From Chiua virens (taxonomy: Eukaryota > Basidiomycota > Agaricomycetes > Boletales > Boletaceae), in assembly GCA_019787685.1 (NCBI GenBank), contig JAHNUO010000059.1, positions 1 to 64,000 on the forward strand: DNA of 64,000 bases, given 5' to 3'. A program made the position numbers and the translations under genes. Positions 45,819-57,415 of this stretch are shown here, piece by piece (the stretch's first letter is position 1; each line of letters begins with the position of its first letter). A model generated the notes under the pieces. It was not told the origin of the DNA and made no database searches. It worked only from the letters and a program-made list of their open reading frames with translations.

Positions 45819-48468
45819 TCATGACATCAATCCTCTGATCCTACCCTTTCCTGTCAACCCTCCCAGCTCTAAAGAACCAATCCCGGTCCGCTCCCCATGT
45901 TGCCACGCTTCCACAAGACACTTTGCTTCGTACGGGGGAACATCTGCGCTGACTGTGCCCACGGTGATATGAAGGCAGTCTCGGACCTCGGCAGGTAACT
46001 GCGATACGAACACATGGTTTTCTTGCTCCGCATCCTCATCACCCACGCTGGCAAGTTCAACATCCTCCACCGTCATGGCCATGACCCTCTCGTTCCAAAC
46101 AAGGTATCCGAGCGTGAACGAGAAGAGCGGCGGCGCTCGCAGTCCATCGAGCACACTGCACCGTTCCCAAAGGTCAGCTGCCTCGGGTAGCCCCGCCTTG
46201 TGCACGATCGTGATATGCGGTCGATGACTGATCCGTTTGTCGCTGACCAATTTGCGCCAGAACGTCTTGCCGTTGTAGGGCACGTCGTCTTCCTGCTCTA
46301 TCAGGGGGGCGATGAGCGCCTCGATGTCGAGCTCGGCCAATATCCCAAAGTACCGCGTTTCTGCGGGTGTTTTGGCCTTCTTCTCTCTCTTGCCTGCGCC
46401 CTTTGTCATCGCTGGCGCGTAGCCTTTGGCGACTGCGATCGCCTCGTCAATGCGCTCCTGGCTTGGTCGCTCAAAACCAAGGATAGCGACGCATCCATCG
46501 ACCGCACGCGTTACCGCCGCCTTGAGCGGCTCGCGAAGGTCCATCTCGATCCTGGCGTCTACCTCCGAGGCAGCAAGCTCTTCGGTCTCGTGAATGAACC
46601 GCAGGATTATTTTTTCATGCGTCTTTCCCTCGTCGGCGGGTAGCGTCTGGTGTTTATCACCACGATTAAAGATATGATCACCACACACTCGCAGGATGGT
46701 TGCTGGAGGCTGGTCCATGGCCCAATTGAGTGCGAGAAGGCGAACGGGTGGTTGTATTTTGGCAACAGCATCACGGAGTGCCTCTCGGTGTCGCCGTAAG
46801 TGGTTGTTCCTGCACAAACAACGTAAAAAAAGGTGACATTATGAGACGAACGTGCGAACGCACCTGTCGGCGATAACAACGTCATGTTTTTCGAAGAGAT
46901 TAACAACGTTTTTGATGAAGGTTGGCCCATGTTTCTTAGCTTGCACGTCATCACTTTGGGTATGTCCGAATGTAAAGAGGTTGGCGAGTGCAACAGAGAC
47001 CGATGTCTTGCCTTGATTTCAGCGGCATCAACTATACGATGACTGAAAGAGCACCTAGGGACTCACCACACCCTGGAATAGCCACGGGAACGATGAGAGT
47101 CTTACCAAATTCCCTGGTATCTTGGTCCGGTTCCTTGAGTGCAGACAAATCTGTCTTCCCTTGTTCAGAGTCCAACCACTTCAAGAACCGCTCCCTAGTA
47201 GCTATAATTCCTTTTCCTCGCGCATACCCCTGAAAGGCGTCCCGATTCGTCTGGATCTCATGCTTGACCCAACTAAAGTAAGCCTGCGTCTCCTTGCGCT
47301 TCAACTTGGACTTGGCAATTTTCGCATCATTGAGCGAGCCATCGGTGGACAAGAGGGATTTGGTTATTTCCCGCCAGTCGCGATACATCAAGTATGGTTC
47401 GTCGAATTTTACCTTGAAGAAAAACGAAGATCCGGTCGGGTACGGTGGTCGTCTGTCACAAGATGTTGCATGAGGTTTTCGATCGACGATGCTGGTGCGG
47501 ACGACGAATCCTTCCACTGGTTCTCCTTTCCATTTTCCCGTCTCTGCGATCTCTTCGGTGAACTTTTTCACTTCCCCAAGTGTCTTGCATACGACTGTCG
47601 CAGTTATCAAGAAACCCCAATCTTCGGCGAACGCGTCGACGACGCGTGTAGGAAGTGTATGGAATTCTTCGTGATTCACGTTGATGCCATGGAGATAGAG
47701 GCCAGATTTCTCCGGGGGATAGGGCAAGACATGTTCCTCAAACTCGTCGTCACACAGCTTGCGCAAAACAATTATCGTCAATATGGTCGATTGAACCCGT
47801 CACCGAGCAGGAACTTACTTCTGCTACTGCAGTCCAATTCTTCTCCCACAGAGCGGCTGCAAGTTGCTCTTCTGTTTTCCTTTTTGATGCCAAATTTGTT
47901 TTAAGCCATCTGTGGCCAGCTTGTGAATGTGTCTCCGAGACGCCTTCCATTTCTCCCAGTGCGTGTTTGGAAGTGACAATCAACTTGGAGGGGGAGATAG
48001 CAGCAATAAAAATGATGCAGCCATTCGACTTCATCGACAATGTATACTCCGGCCCAGTATGTGCCTCCAAGGACGACCACTGTCATACCGAACGAACCAC
48101 AGCAGACAATATACAATTAACATTGTCGCTTGCGACCTAAAAAAGAACGTTGAACGTACGTCTGTCCAAGGTACTTCCCCAATGTTGAAGAACTTGTCAT
48201 ATCCACGTGCGACGATCTGATACCGAGGTTCGTCACTACCTCCCTCCTCATTCAGCTGCCTGGTAAACAGACCTCGTGCGAGCGTTGGGAATGGTGATGG
48301 AACGTCATAATATTTGAACTCGTTCATCTTCCAGCTTCGGACCTTGACCGAGGGGTTTGATGGTGCGGAATATACGGTCGACCGAATGAGCCTAGGGGAC
48401 TTTTGTGAGACACGATGCAGATCAGCGATCAGTTGGGAGTCTCGGGGGTTAAAACGTGATTCGGTCAT
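45819..48468 (-). CDS. TRL1: tRNA ligase Trl1 (ligase-kinase-phosphodiesterase)
   Basis: Five exons on the minus strand: 48468-48160, 48079-47819, 47757-47067, 47011-46864, 46809-45819; 799 residues. Three parts are visible. The N-terminal ligase has the nucleotidyl-transferase Lys120 in the KxNG motif (LSMKSNGCIIFI) and EGFVVRTS. The kinase P-loop is IPGCGKTSVSVALA (Lys422, Thr423). The C-terminal 2H phosphodiesterase has the pair HITIVHKAG (His668) and CLHITVGTV (His750). The enzyme seals exons of intron-containing tRNAs and HAC1-type mRNA in the unfolded protein response. The frame is open upstream to about 48588 with an earlier Met and a hydrophobic stretch; I chose MTESRFNPRDSQL because the family starts near there. 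Confidence 0.92.
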
Positions 48469-48864
48469 TGCTGGAGAATAGGCAAGGTAAGAACGAAGCG
48501 CGTCAAACAAGATGAATGGGAACATCGCGATCGCAGTGATAGAGCATGTGCGTCGAAGAAATCGCGGAACTGATAAAGTCGGAATCATATCGATGTCACT
48601 TGCGCGTCAGTTTTCACTAGGAAACATCACATTCAGCCAACCAGCGTAAAATCACCAAATTTGGTAATATTGACCCTCCGTCCAATATTTACTACATAAA
48701 TACTGTCTCGACACCGTTTACATGGTTTAGTCATGTAATTGTAAATAAAAATGCTTGCGAAGTATGCCCAAGACTATGTACATCTTGTCGGTTGCATGCT
48801 CCAGGCACATCGTACGTCCAAGGGAAGTTGCTCTTGCTTCTTCCACGCCGCATATTAAAGTCTT
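48469..48864. other. Spacer between TRL1 start and transporter end
   Basis: About 400 bases holding the TRL1 promoter and the transporter 3' flank (both genes on minus). The frame continuing TRL1 upstream to 48588 could be a longer N-terminus. Confidence 0.5.
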
Positions 48865-50986
48865 TCAAAACTTGCCCGCCCAGTTGCAAAGATGAAGATA
48901 ACGCGTCAACAACATCAAGCACGCTGAGACTATCAGAATCCCCCCTGGTTTGAGCTCAGTACGCATGACGACGATAGCGGTGAATTGGAATACTCACCAG
49001 CATACCATCCCACGTCCTTGAAACCACGCATCGCAGAAATGATGGCCCCAGAGATCGGTGTCCCAGCAAGCGCACCAAAAGCGGCACAGCTCATGAACAA
49101 GCCAATGCGCCTACCGACATCGCCAGTGGAACCCATCGCCATCACGGGCACATGGAACAGAGAGATATAGGTCCCATTCGCAAAACTGTTGGAAAGAGAC
49201 AATGGTCTGTTACGACAAAGAACGGCACTAGTATTGATATGTTCCACGCACCCGTATGTCAAGGCGATCGCGATGAGCCCACCTTTGCTCGTGGCAAATG
49301 GCCACACGAATGTCATGGCAGCCACCACGGTGATAAACGGAATCATGACATTAAGTGCACCTATACGCGTATCAACATCACAATCAAGGTAAAAGTATCT
49401 GTTGAACACTCACCGACTCGGTCCGCGAGATATCCAGATGGAATCCGCCCAACAGCAGAAGCGGCATTTGCAATGGCGGTGAGATAGAGGGCGAAATCGT
49501 TTGAAATGCCAGATTGAACAGCGCTAAGGGATATATAGGTCAATACTATACGACGACATGTCAGTGCAAGCCGTTTGCCTGGAAACAGGAGTCGCGTGGA
49601 AAAGAACTCACCAGTATACAACCCAAGAAATGTAGTTACACCCGAGGTACAGTAAATAGCGTATGCTGGATTCTTGAGTGCCGTCCAATTGAGCAGGCCG
49701 CCCTTCACGTTCACAGGCGGAAGGCGTCTGTCTATCGTCTGTCATGCGGCACAAGATTCATTTTTCTATTCAAAGAGGTCGAATAACGAGTAGCAAGAGC
49801 TCACAAGGATGGCTACCCCAAGCATGAACATCACAATAAATCCGAAACTCCTGACCGTCCACTTAAATCTGCAATCAGTCAATCAAGGTCATGCTAAGAT
49901 GAAAAAAACGTTGGATATACCCAATCTTAGGTATCAGATTTTGTGCTACAATGGGGAATAACGTCCCTCCCACTGAGGACCCAATCGTGGCGATACCCAT
50001 GGCTAGGCCTCTTCGTTTCGAAAACCAATGTGGTACAATCCCCAGTGTCAGCCCGAATACCATACCACTCGCAAGCTATTTCACCGTAGCATTCGGGGTT
50101 AGTGCAAATAGAATATAGGAGAAAAACTCACCCCAATTCCCAGACCCTGCACCAAGAACAATTGCCACCATCGAGTGCACTCTGCAACGAGAAAAGTGCA
50201 TAAAATCTGAAAACAGCTAGCTAAGAGGAATGGTATCTTGAAATATCCGAGATCGAATAATCGACCGGCGACCAGCGACGGCCCAAAGATAAGGGCAAGC
50301 TAGGGAACGAATCTCACGGTATAAGTAATAGTCGATTTCTCACCAGGACAAATACGCCAGCCTACCTGTACGGAGCCGATCCACGCACTGTGATCGATAT
50401 CAATGATTCTATATGAGCGACGGAGGAGGAAGGGACTTACATATATGATGGACTCTCATTTGGCAGTAGAACCTCCTCATAATACTTCTGAAAGATCTAT
50501 TCATAGGTTAGTACGTCTCTTGACGCAAAATGAGTCCAGAACTAACCCCCCATGCAGTGGCATACCCGAGCCTTGTTCATAGATAAAAAAAAGTATCAAG
50601 CAATCTGTGCACAACGAAGTTAGAACGAACACTACTCACACTGCACCTATCGTCAAGGAAAGCCTACACGGACGACCACGATCGTCTCTGTCAGTGTCTT
50701 GCAGACGATACAAATGTGGCAAACGACGCGCCCAAGAACGACGCTCCAGGCCTTTAAACCTCCATCTGGAGGGTCACCACCATATTTGGCATATATACCT
50801 GTGACCTTTGTTACGCCCTCCTCTTGACCATCAGAGGAATTGCCTTTGGCAAAGATGAATCATGAGACATGTGCTTGAATCAAAGGGGAGAGAAAAAAAC
50901 CCGTGATACATACCGTCCTTGTATTTTCCTTGATCAGACCCATCTCTTGGGACTGATACTCGGATATGGCTTTGCAAAAGCTCCAT
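48865..50986 (-). CDS. MFS transporter, monocarboxylate transporter-like
   Basis: Fourteen exons on the minus strand: 50986-50914, 50843-50712, 50646-50640, 50571-50547, 50496-50441, 50387-50366, 50299-50132, 50075-49921, 49868-49805, 49738-49612, 49545-49414, 49360-49252, 49185-48998, 48929-48865; 440 residues, with lengths summing to a whole frame. The start motif of fungal MCT-like carriers, DPPDGGLKAWSVVLG, precedes helix 1. Then come SYIAWIGSVQLALIFGPSLV, the loop-2/3 motif AGRLFDLGYFK, FSKRRGLAMGIATIGSSVGG, SAVGRIPSGYLADRVG, and the end MLLTRYLHLCNWAGKF. About twelve hydrophobic segments. A 7-nt microexon is required in helix 1. Substrate unknown; relatives carry monocarboxylates, riboflavin or secondary metabolites. 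Confidence 0.85.
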
Positions 50987-52438
50987 AGGATGCACGGGAT
51001 CTAAGAACCTGGCTGAGTATGATATGACCGAGTGAAAAGAGATTTGAGTGGACAGAGACGGGAAGTATTTGAACTTATTGAGGCGACACGAAAAACCCAC
51101 CCTTTGGACGGCCAACCGTCTATCGAGAAAAAGCAGTGAGATAGACCCAAATAGACGTGTCCTGCAGCGGTGACCTCGCACACCCATTACATAAATCTCC
51201 GGTGCTTAACGAATGCCAACGCATCATGGGTCTGACACTATATCGTCTTGATACGTGAGCACTCTAATAGTCATACCCGACGTGGACAAGCGATATAAGG
51301 TCAGGGGCATTATCCTGAAACAGCTCGCCCACCCCTTGGTCGGTATTGATTGACAAGTACAGAGATGGCATCGGAGGTACACCGTTCCAACGTTCAACCT
51401 GAGCTTTATCAGCAACCGTTTGCTAGCACACGATAAATGGTCCGTGACAAACCTTTTGACGTTTCAGCCCCAGCAACAAACCGAGTTTTGAGACGTCATG
51501 ATCACTGCCAGAACAGGATTCAGAGGTCTTCCAGTTCAACAGAGAGCCTGTACGTTGTGTGAGATTGGTTAGAATGTGGGGTTTTGATTTTGACCAACAA
51601 CAATTGCCGAACTTATTCTACGATTAGCCGGTACCATTTAAAATTCAAGTTACATTTATTTGTCGCTCTTTACTACCTATTTATTTATATGTTTATTTTG
51701 CACCCTTCGATGAAGACAGTTGTCGTTCAGAAATCGAGGTAAGAGTGGCCCTTCCCTAGGTGCGTCCAAGATGCAACGACCAATGTCGCACTCTCCTGGA
51801 ATAGGGGTTTCTCTTTGGGACGTTGTCACAGAGAATCCGAATCCAATGGGAGAGCGGACGATTGACTCGATGAACCAGTGGCAAAAAACTCTAAAGTTCG
51901 TTGTTGCTGTGAGTGAGATGCAGCAGATAAGTCAGCATCGATCGTGGCTCACCCATATGTCTCTGCAGTGGCCATGGTATCCGGCTGAACATCATGAGGT
52001 GGCGCCGGGGACACCAACGGGGCGCCACTGTCACGATTTCGCCTCGGATGACTGATCACAAAGGCGTATAGTCTATTCTTCACGGTATACCACATGGTTC
52101 TCTCGGACTGTCGATTGTGCATGCCAATGATGGATGATATCGATGATATATATACCTTCAACACTCCATGTCCGTAATGGAAATACAATCATCTTTCATC
52201 TCATCAGATTCGCGAGTCACTTACCGTGACTGCCATGTTTTGTATCTTTGTGATTATCGTTAGATGGGCGAGCAACTTGCGGCAACGCTCGAAATTTATG
52301 TCGAGACAGACGGCGAGAATTTCAGCGGCGCATAAAACTTGACCGTAACTTGCCTGGCGGAACGCGTTCTTCAAATTGACCATCTCGACTTTAGCAAGAG
52401 TGCGAGCGTTTATTGAGTCAGATCTCAATTACTGCAAC
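50987..52438. other. Divergent intergenic region, transporter and GST A
   Basis: About 1.45 kb between the two divergent starts. ORFs inside (51720-52055 plus, 51949-52188 minus) have no features. AT-rich at 51640-51710. Confidence 0.5.
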
Positions 52439-53387
52439 ATGCCCGAGCAAATCACTTTCTATCACGATGCGCGAAAGGTACGGGGCTGTAACGTCTCTGG
52501 GGTCACTAGCGATGATGGATGCGACACAAGTTGTCGCCTTTCTGCTACAGGGTATATGATTGGCTCATATCCCGTGCCGAGCAACTCACTGATCACACCT
52601 TCAAGGTTGAAATCGCGTTGCTCGAAACCGGAGCGACCTACACAGCACACGGTTTTGACATCTACAACAAACCGGATTGGTTCGCGAGACTCAATCCGCT
52701 TACCGGGAAGGCGAGTGACGATATCTTTTCGGACACCACGTTACTGAGGTGTTACCGGATAGATTCCTGTGTTGACATATGGGGGACCCATTGTACATCC
52801 CGAGGAACCTTCCCCGCTGTCGTTCAAGATCACAGAGTCCTACGTGATCCTCGAGTTCCTCGCCGATATCTTCCCGGACTCGACCCTCCTTCCGCCCGCA
52901 TCCGACCCAACGGCGCGTGCCCGCGTGCGGTTTTTCATGGATGCCGCAATTCGCAATTTGGAGACACCGTTGCTCGGAGCCAGCCGGAAGACCCAAGGGG
53001 CTTTTGATACGGTGCTCGCAGGACTCGAGAAGATCCAGGCGTTGCTTCCTGATCCAGAGGCTGCCGATGGGGGAGAGTATGCGATTGGAAGGTCGTTCAC
53101 GAACGCCGACTGTGCGATCGCGCCCCTGCTGGCATGGGTACAAGTCGCTGCCAACACATTCGACTCTGAGGATGGGAAACAATTTGCGGAGACAGTGACA
53201 GGGCCCAAGTTTGAGCGGATGAAGAGGTATATGAATGCGTTGATGCAGCGGGAGAGCGTAAAGAAGGTGGTTCAGGTGGTAAGCGTATCTTTTTTTTGGC
53301 TCGTTTGGATGCTACTGACCTTGCCTGGAACCCAAGGAGGGCATGGAAGCTAGATGGAAAGCTAGGCAAGCTGAGACGAGTGCATGA
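52439..53387 (+). CDS. Glutathione S-transferase A
   Basis: Five exons: 52439-52477, 52531-52551, 52606-52710, 52763-53278, 53337-53387; 243 residues. Thioredoxin-fold half: MPEQITFYHDARK, LSPFCYR, VEIALLETGATYT, IPVLTYGGPIVHPEEPSPLS, ITESYVILEFLADIF; then the helical GST-C half (FTNADCAIAPLLAWVQVAAN). The 21-nt second exon supplies SPFCYR where relatives have CPFAQR, so Ser15 stands at the position of the catalytic Cys/Ser. The intron after NPLTGK begins with GC (AAG|GCGAGT), and GST B has the same. The last exon (EGMEARWKARQAETSA) is set by comparison with B. Conjugation or reduction of electrophiles is the family role; substrate unknown. Confidence 0.88.
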
Positions 53388-53841
53388 AACTTGATGAGAC
53401 TGGAATATTGACGTTCAAGTTATGTATACCGCTGCCACGGTATATGCTGATTGAACTTGCAAATTGTAAAGCAATGTTCTATGGTCAACCAAGTATGCTC
53501 ACTTGCAGGTAAAACGAGGTCTGTCCAGAGGATGGCCCCTCGCGGGGTTCTGATAATGTTAGCATGTAAGTCACTGAAACTCCAGTAAACCTGATCAGAT
53601 GCATGAAGGCATCTGCTCGAGGACATTAATGCATGGTAAATGGCCAATGGACTCGATCGACCGTCAATGGATGATAACTTGCAATGATACCCGTTACCAT
53701 GTTAAACGTCATAGTTACACAGGTTATGACACTATCTATGATTACAACCACGCTTGAGTGGCAATGTACGAACAATCAGGACACTGCGTGTTCAAGAACA
53801 GAAACCATGATCCATCCAGGTCATTCCACAGTCAAGACGCG
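53388..53841. other. Convergent 3' spacer
   Basis: 3' flanks of GST A (plus) and the RBR ligase (minus). No gene seen. Confidence 0.5.
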
Positions 53842-56800
53842 CTACATAATTGCACAACCCCAACCAGCATTTTGCCGTGCTTGCCCTTCCCTGCGCTCTT
53901 CCTCCGCTTCTCGGCGCAGGCGCTGCTCCCTGATCACTCTGTTTTGCTCCTCGATGCGCTGGAACCTCTCGCGGTCGAGCTCCCTAATCTCGTGGACCAT
54001 ATTGAAACCCAACCCGTCATGCGCGTCCTCAGGCTGCCATCTTACAGGACGTACACCGTTGGCACGTTGGAGCCCAGCGATGCGACGCTCTCCCACCTGT
54101 CGAAAGAGCTCCAGCTGCTCCTCAATATCCACCGGAATACCGATATCGCCTGGTCGTTCTTGAGCAGCCGGCGCATCATCGTGGATTGTCTGATGCGCGC
54201 GGTGCATGTGGGGGTAAATCGTCTCTTGAGTGAAGATGCCCATACAGCGCCAACAGATGTGTGCACCGCACCTGTCTATTGTTCAGCGGGTGAGAATGAG
54301 AACGGGCATGGTGCGCACCGGCATGAGATGTGATTACACCCTTCCAGTTTCTCAATCGGCACGTGGCACTGAGGACATTTCTTCACGCGTCCACCTTGTG
54401 ACGCGATCCAGGCGTCGTTCAAACGCTCTTGTTCCTCAGGATCCCGTCGTGCCTTGCCCTCCGCACAAGAAAGACCATCGTGTGCCTCTTCGTGACATCC
54501 GTTGCACACGGCGGAGAAACAAGACGGACAATGGCGCGTTTGAGGCACTCTGCCAACTACGACCGAACGATAAATTTGTGTGCAGTCCGGCGTTTTGCAA
54601 TGCTTGTACTCCTCAGGGTGTTTTGCAATGTACGTGTCAAAGGCTGCTTCTAGAAGCCGATTGAAGGGTGCCGGAGGAAGAAATTGCTGAATCGTTGGAA
54701 TTGGAATGGGAACACGACACTGAGTTTCATCTCCGAGGCAAGTCAGAGGTAACTGGTCCGATTCGAGCGCCGAGGAAATGAAATGGCGGAGGCAGGCGAC
54801 ACAGTACGTGTGACCGCAGCCCAGTTGATGTGCAGAAGAGACTGTGTCATAGCAGATAGGGCAGGTTTCGCTACCTTGCGCTGCGCTACCAACGCCCTGG
54901 TTGCCTTTATGTGAGAGCGTGATAAGACGATCTAGCGCATGCCGTGCTTCTTCCCCGCCTGAAACTGTTATCTTTCGGGAGGACATGGTAAACTTGACGT
55001 TGTTCTCTCCAATAATTTCTTTCAACTGTTGGATCCCTTCTCTGACGAAGAATCCCACGGAGTTCCGTGCGAGAGTAACGGTGTAATCCAAAGATGCGAG
55101 CCTTTCAAGTTCGCTCTTTACCATTTCGCGAGCGCGATCCACTGCTCTCGGTGCCCCGTAAACCTTGAGGGACCGTCGTTTTGAATCGGCACGCAGGTAC
55201 GCGCCAGTCGCCGAATGGATATGGGAAACGAACGGATTGCCGGGAAAACCGAAGGACCGATGCCAACCCTCCACTTTGTCCCCCCTAGCGAGATTCTCGA
55301 CCCTCACCTTCAAAGCACCTGTCGCTTCCTTGACCGATCCCGAAAGTCGAATGCGCATAATGTTCCCGGAGTCACGTATATGAAGCGTACAGGCTTTTCT
55401 ATCCTTGATCGAGTCCAAAAGGGAATCCCACTGCTCTTTTTGGGCCTTGTATTGCTCCACTGGGATTACAAGCGTGAAGTGCATCGGATCGGGAAGCCGG
55501 AGCCAAACTGGTTGATTGCCATACCGCTTATCTGAGAGGTGCGTGTGGGTCGTGTGGGCCTCATCCCACGAGGAAAAATGAGCGCGCGCAGCAACGACAC
55601 CCTCCATGGTACAGGTGCCAGGAGGGTCGTCGAATTTTTTGAGTCCTCCTGGAACAGCCCGCTCGATATCCTCCCGAACCAGCCTAGCAATTTCCCCGAC
55701 AGTGTATGAAACGCCACCAATGGGTAGGCGTTTGACGGATGTCGAATTTGCAAAGTTCTTGACATCCTCATCGGTAACGGAGGGAGGCAGATTATTGATT
55801 TTTATCGCGTTGAGCGACAGGTTGCGCACGTAGCGACCACGGGGCTGAGAGTTCATCTCTACCTTGATGCGACGACCACCGTAGATAACGCGATCGAGTT
55901 CTTTGACCTTGTCATTTGCCACAGCAATATCGACATACTCTGCGACATAACGCACGGAAGGAGCACGCCAGGATATGGTAAGAATCTCGGAACTTTGAAC
56001 GTTTTCAGCGTTCATACCCTCGAGGGAGTTGGTAGCGGACGTCTCCACCCCTAGAGTCTCCTCTCGAAATTCGACACCATCCAATTCCAGGGCGAGTGCC
56101 CGCCCTGTAGCCACACCTGTGACGATGTGTGCCTCAAGCCTGCGATCTGGCCTTCTCTTGATGACGAAGTGAAAATGGTCTGTGGCCCCTGAGTCTTGGA
56201 ATCCGAGAATTAAAGCGTGGATGTCATCCTCCTTTACATCGAGAGGAAGGGGTCCAACACGCAGTGTGCATGTCTCGAAACCCGTTACCAAGTTTCGAAC
56301 GTCGAGTCCAGCGCTGAACGTAACGATAGAACCAAAGACGACTTGAGTGATCGTTTTGGCAGCTTCCTCTCTAGTAATGGCGTTCGCACGCTCACGGGCT
56401 GCGGCGACGTCGGCCCCCCGCGCCCGAGCACGTTCGGCTTCTAGTTGAGCGCGCCGCTCAGCATGCCGTGGATCCGAGGTAGAGTGACCTTCCTCCACAG
56501 GAAGTGCACGTGCTGTGGTAGAGGTGTTCTGCTTGTACGGCTTAGCGGAATCGGGTGCTGGTTTCTGTGTATGACGGCATGAGATGCAACATTCTGTATA
56601 TGTACAAACGGGACACGTACAGATTCGATATCGTGACCAAACCAACACTTGGACCCTTTGGTACAAGTCCCAGCTTTCCAAGCACGGCAAGGAATCTCCC
56701 CACGCTTGGGTCTGGGGCGAGCATCAGAGGACTGGCGAGAAGTTGGACTAGAAGGTGTGTTTGCGGAGGTGGGTTCGAGAAGTGTAGGCTGGGAGTTGTG

Positions 56801-57032
56801 GCGACAAGCTCAACGTTTGAAACCTACCAACGACTCAAGAAAGACCTACCTGCACATCCGTGGCATGACTGAACCAGCACTTGTCTCCAAAGCGACAACG
56901 CCCTTGAGCATATAGTCGGCATGTAGCGGGTCTGCGATTACTGTCGGACGGCGAGGACTCAGTCGAAGGATTCATGCGGTGGATGCGTGTAAGAGAGGGG
57001 GAGATGGGAGGAACGTGGTCTCCAAGTTCCAT
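53842..57032 (-). CDS. RBR-type E3 ubiquitin ligase with two CCCH zinc fingers
   Basis: Four exons on the minus strand: 57032-56850, 56788-56621, 56564-54319, 54271-53842; 1008 residues. Two N-terminal C-x7-C-x5-C-x3-H fingers: CRLYAQGRCRFGDKCWFSH and CRAWKAGTCTKGSKCWFGH. A charged helix (ERRAQLEAERARARGADVAA) and a long middle of RRM/KH-like repeats follow (LRVGPLPLDVKEDDIHALI; IKINNLPPSVTDEDVKNFA; SLKVYGAPRAVDRAREMV). The RBR module starts at about residue 685: RING1 CPICYDTVSS...CGHTYCVACL, IBR CPSCFSAVCNGCHEEAH, and RING2 CPQCHVPIEKLEGCNHISC, whose GC (Cys860) is the catalytic cysteine position. RBR ligases pass ubiquitin through that Cys. The CCCH fingers suggest RNA binding. ATG 56975 (MNPSTESS) is an alternative start. 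Confidence 0.9.
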
Positions 57033-57415
57033 GGGGGGGCGACCCGATCGCCACTTGCTTATACAATCGCCTCATGCATCTGCCAGTGAACCAATTGGTT
57101 GAAGCGATAGGATCAATGCGGGAATGACCACAGGAATCCCATGATAACGGACTCGAGTGGGATTCGAATCTAGAACCACAGCATCTGGTGACTTTTGAGA
57201 ATTGTAACTCACTGGAGCTAGTACGGTCTTTGAGATCGGACGCAGCACTAGGCACCGCAGTAGGGTGATGACAGGAAATCTTCGCGGACTGTCAAACATT
57301 ACATAAGCCAATGCTTACGGGAGGGCGCACCGCCACCCCCTGTCCTTGAATCGTGCGAATCCCACGGCCGCAGCTAACCTCAGTCTGCACCATCATCCAA
57401 GCAGATATTTACAAG
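57033..57415. promoter_or_regulatory. Shared divergent promoter region, RBR ligase / GHR-like gene
   Basis: 383 bases separate the two divergent start codons, so both promoters must lie here or overlap the leaders. No TATA box stands out. Minor ORFs run across it without features. Confidence 0.45.

Noticed and set aside
48469..48588. Extended N-terminus of TRL1 with a hydrophobic segment
   Set aside because: Open frame and earlier Met exist, but the family starts near MTESRFNP; kept only as an alternative.
50650..50760. Apparent frameshift in the transporter's first helix
   Set aside because: A 7-nt microexon restores the frame and phases without invoking a mutation.
51720..52055. 111-codon plus-strand ORF between transporter and GST A
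   Set aside because: No features; lies in the shared upstream region.
57121..57210. tRNA-like GGTTCTAGATTCGAATCC on the minus strand
   Set aside because: T-arm-like sequence but stems do not pair and no D or anticodon arm can be formed.
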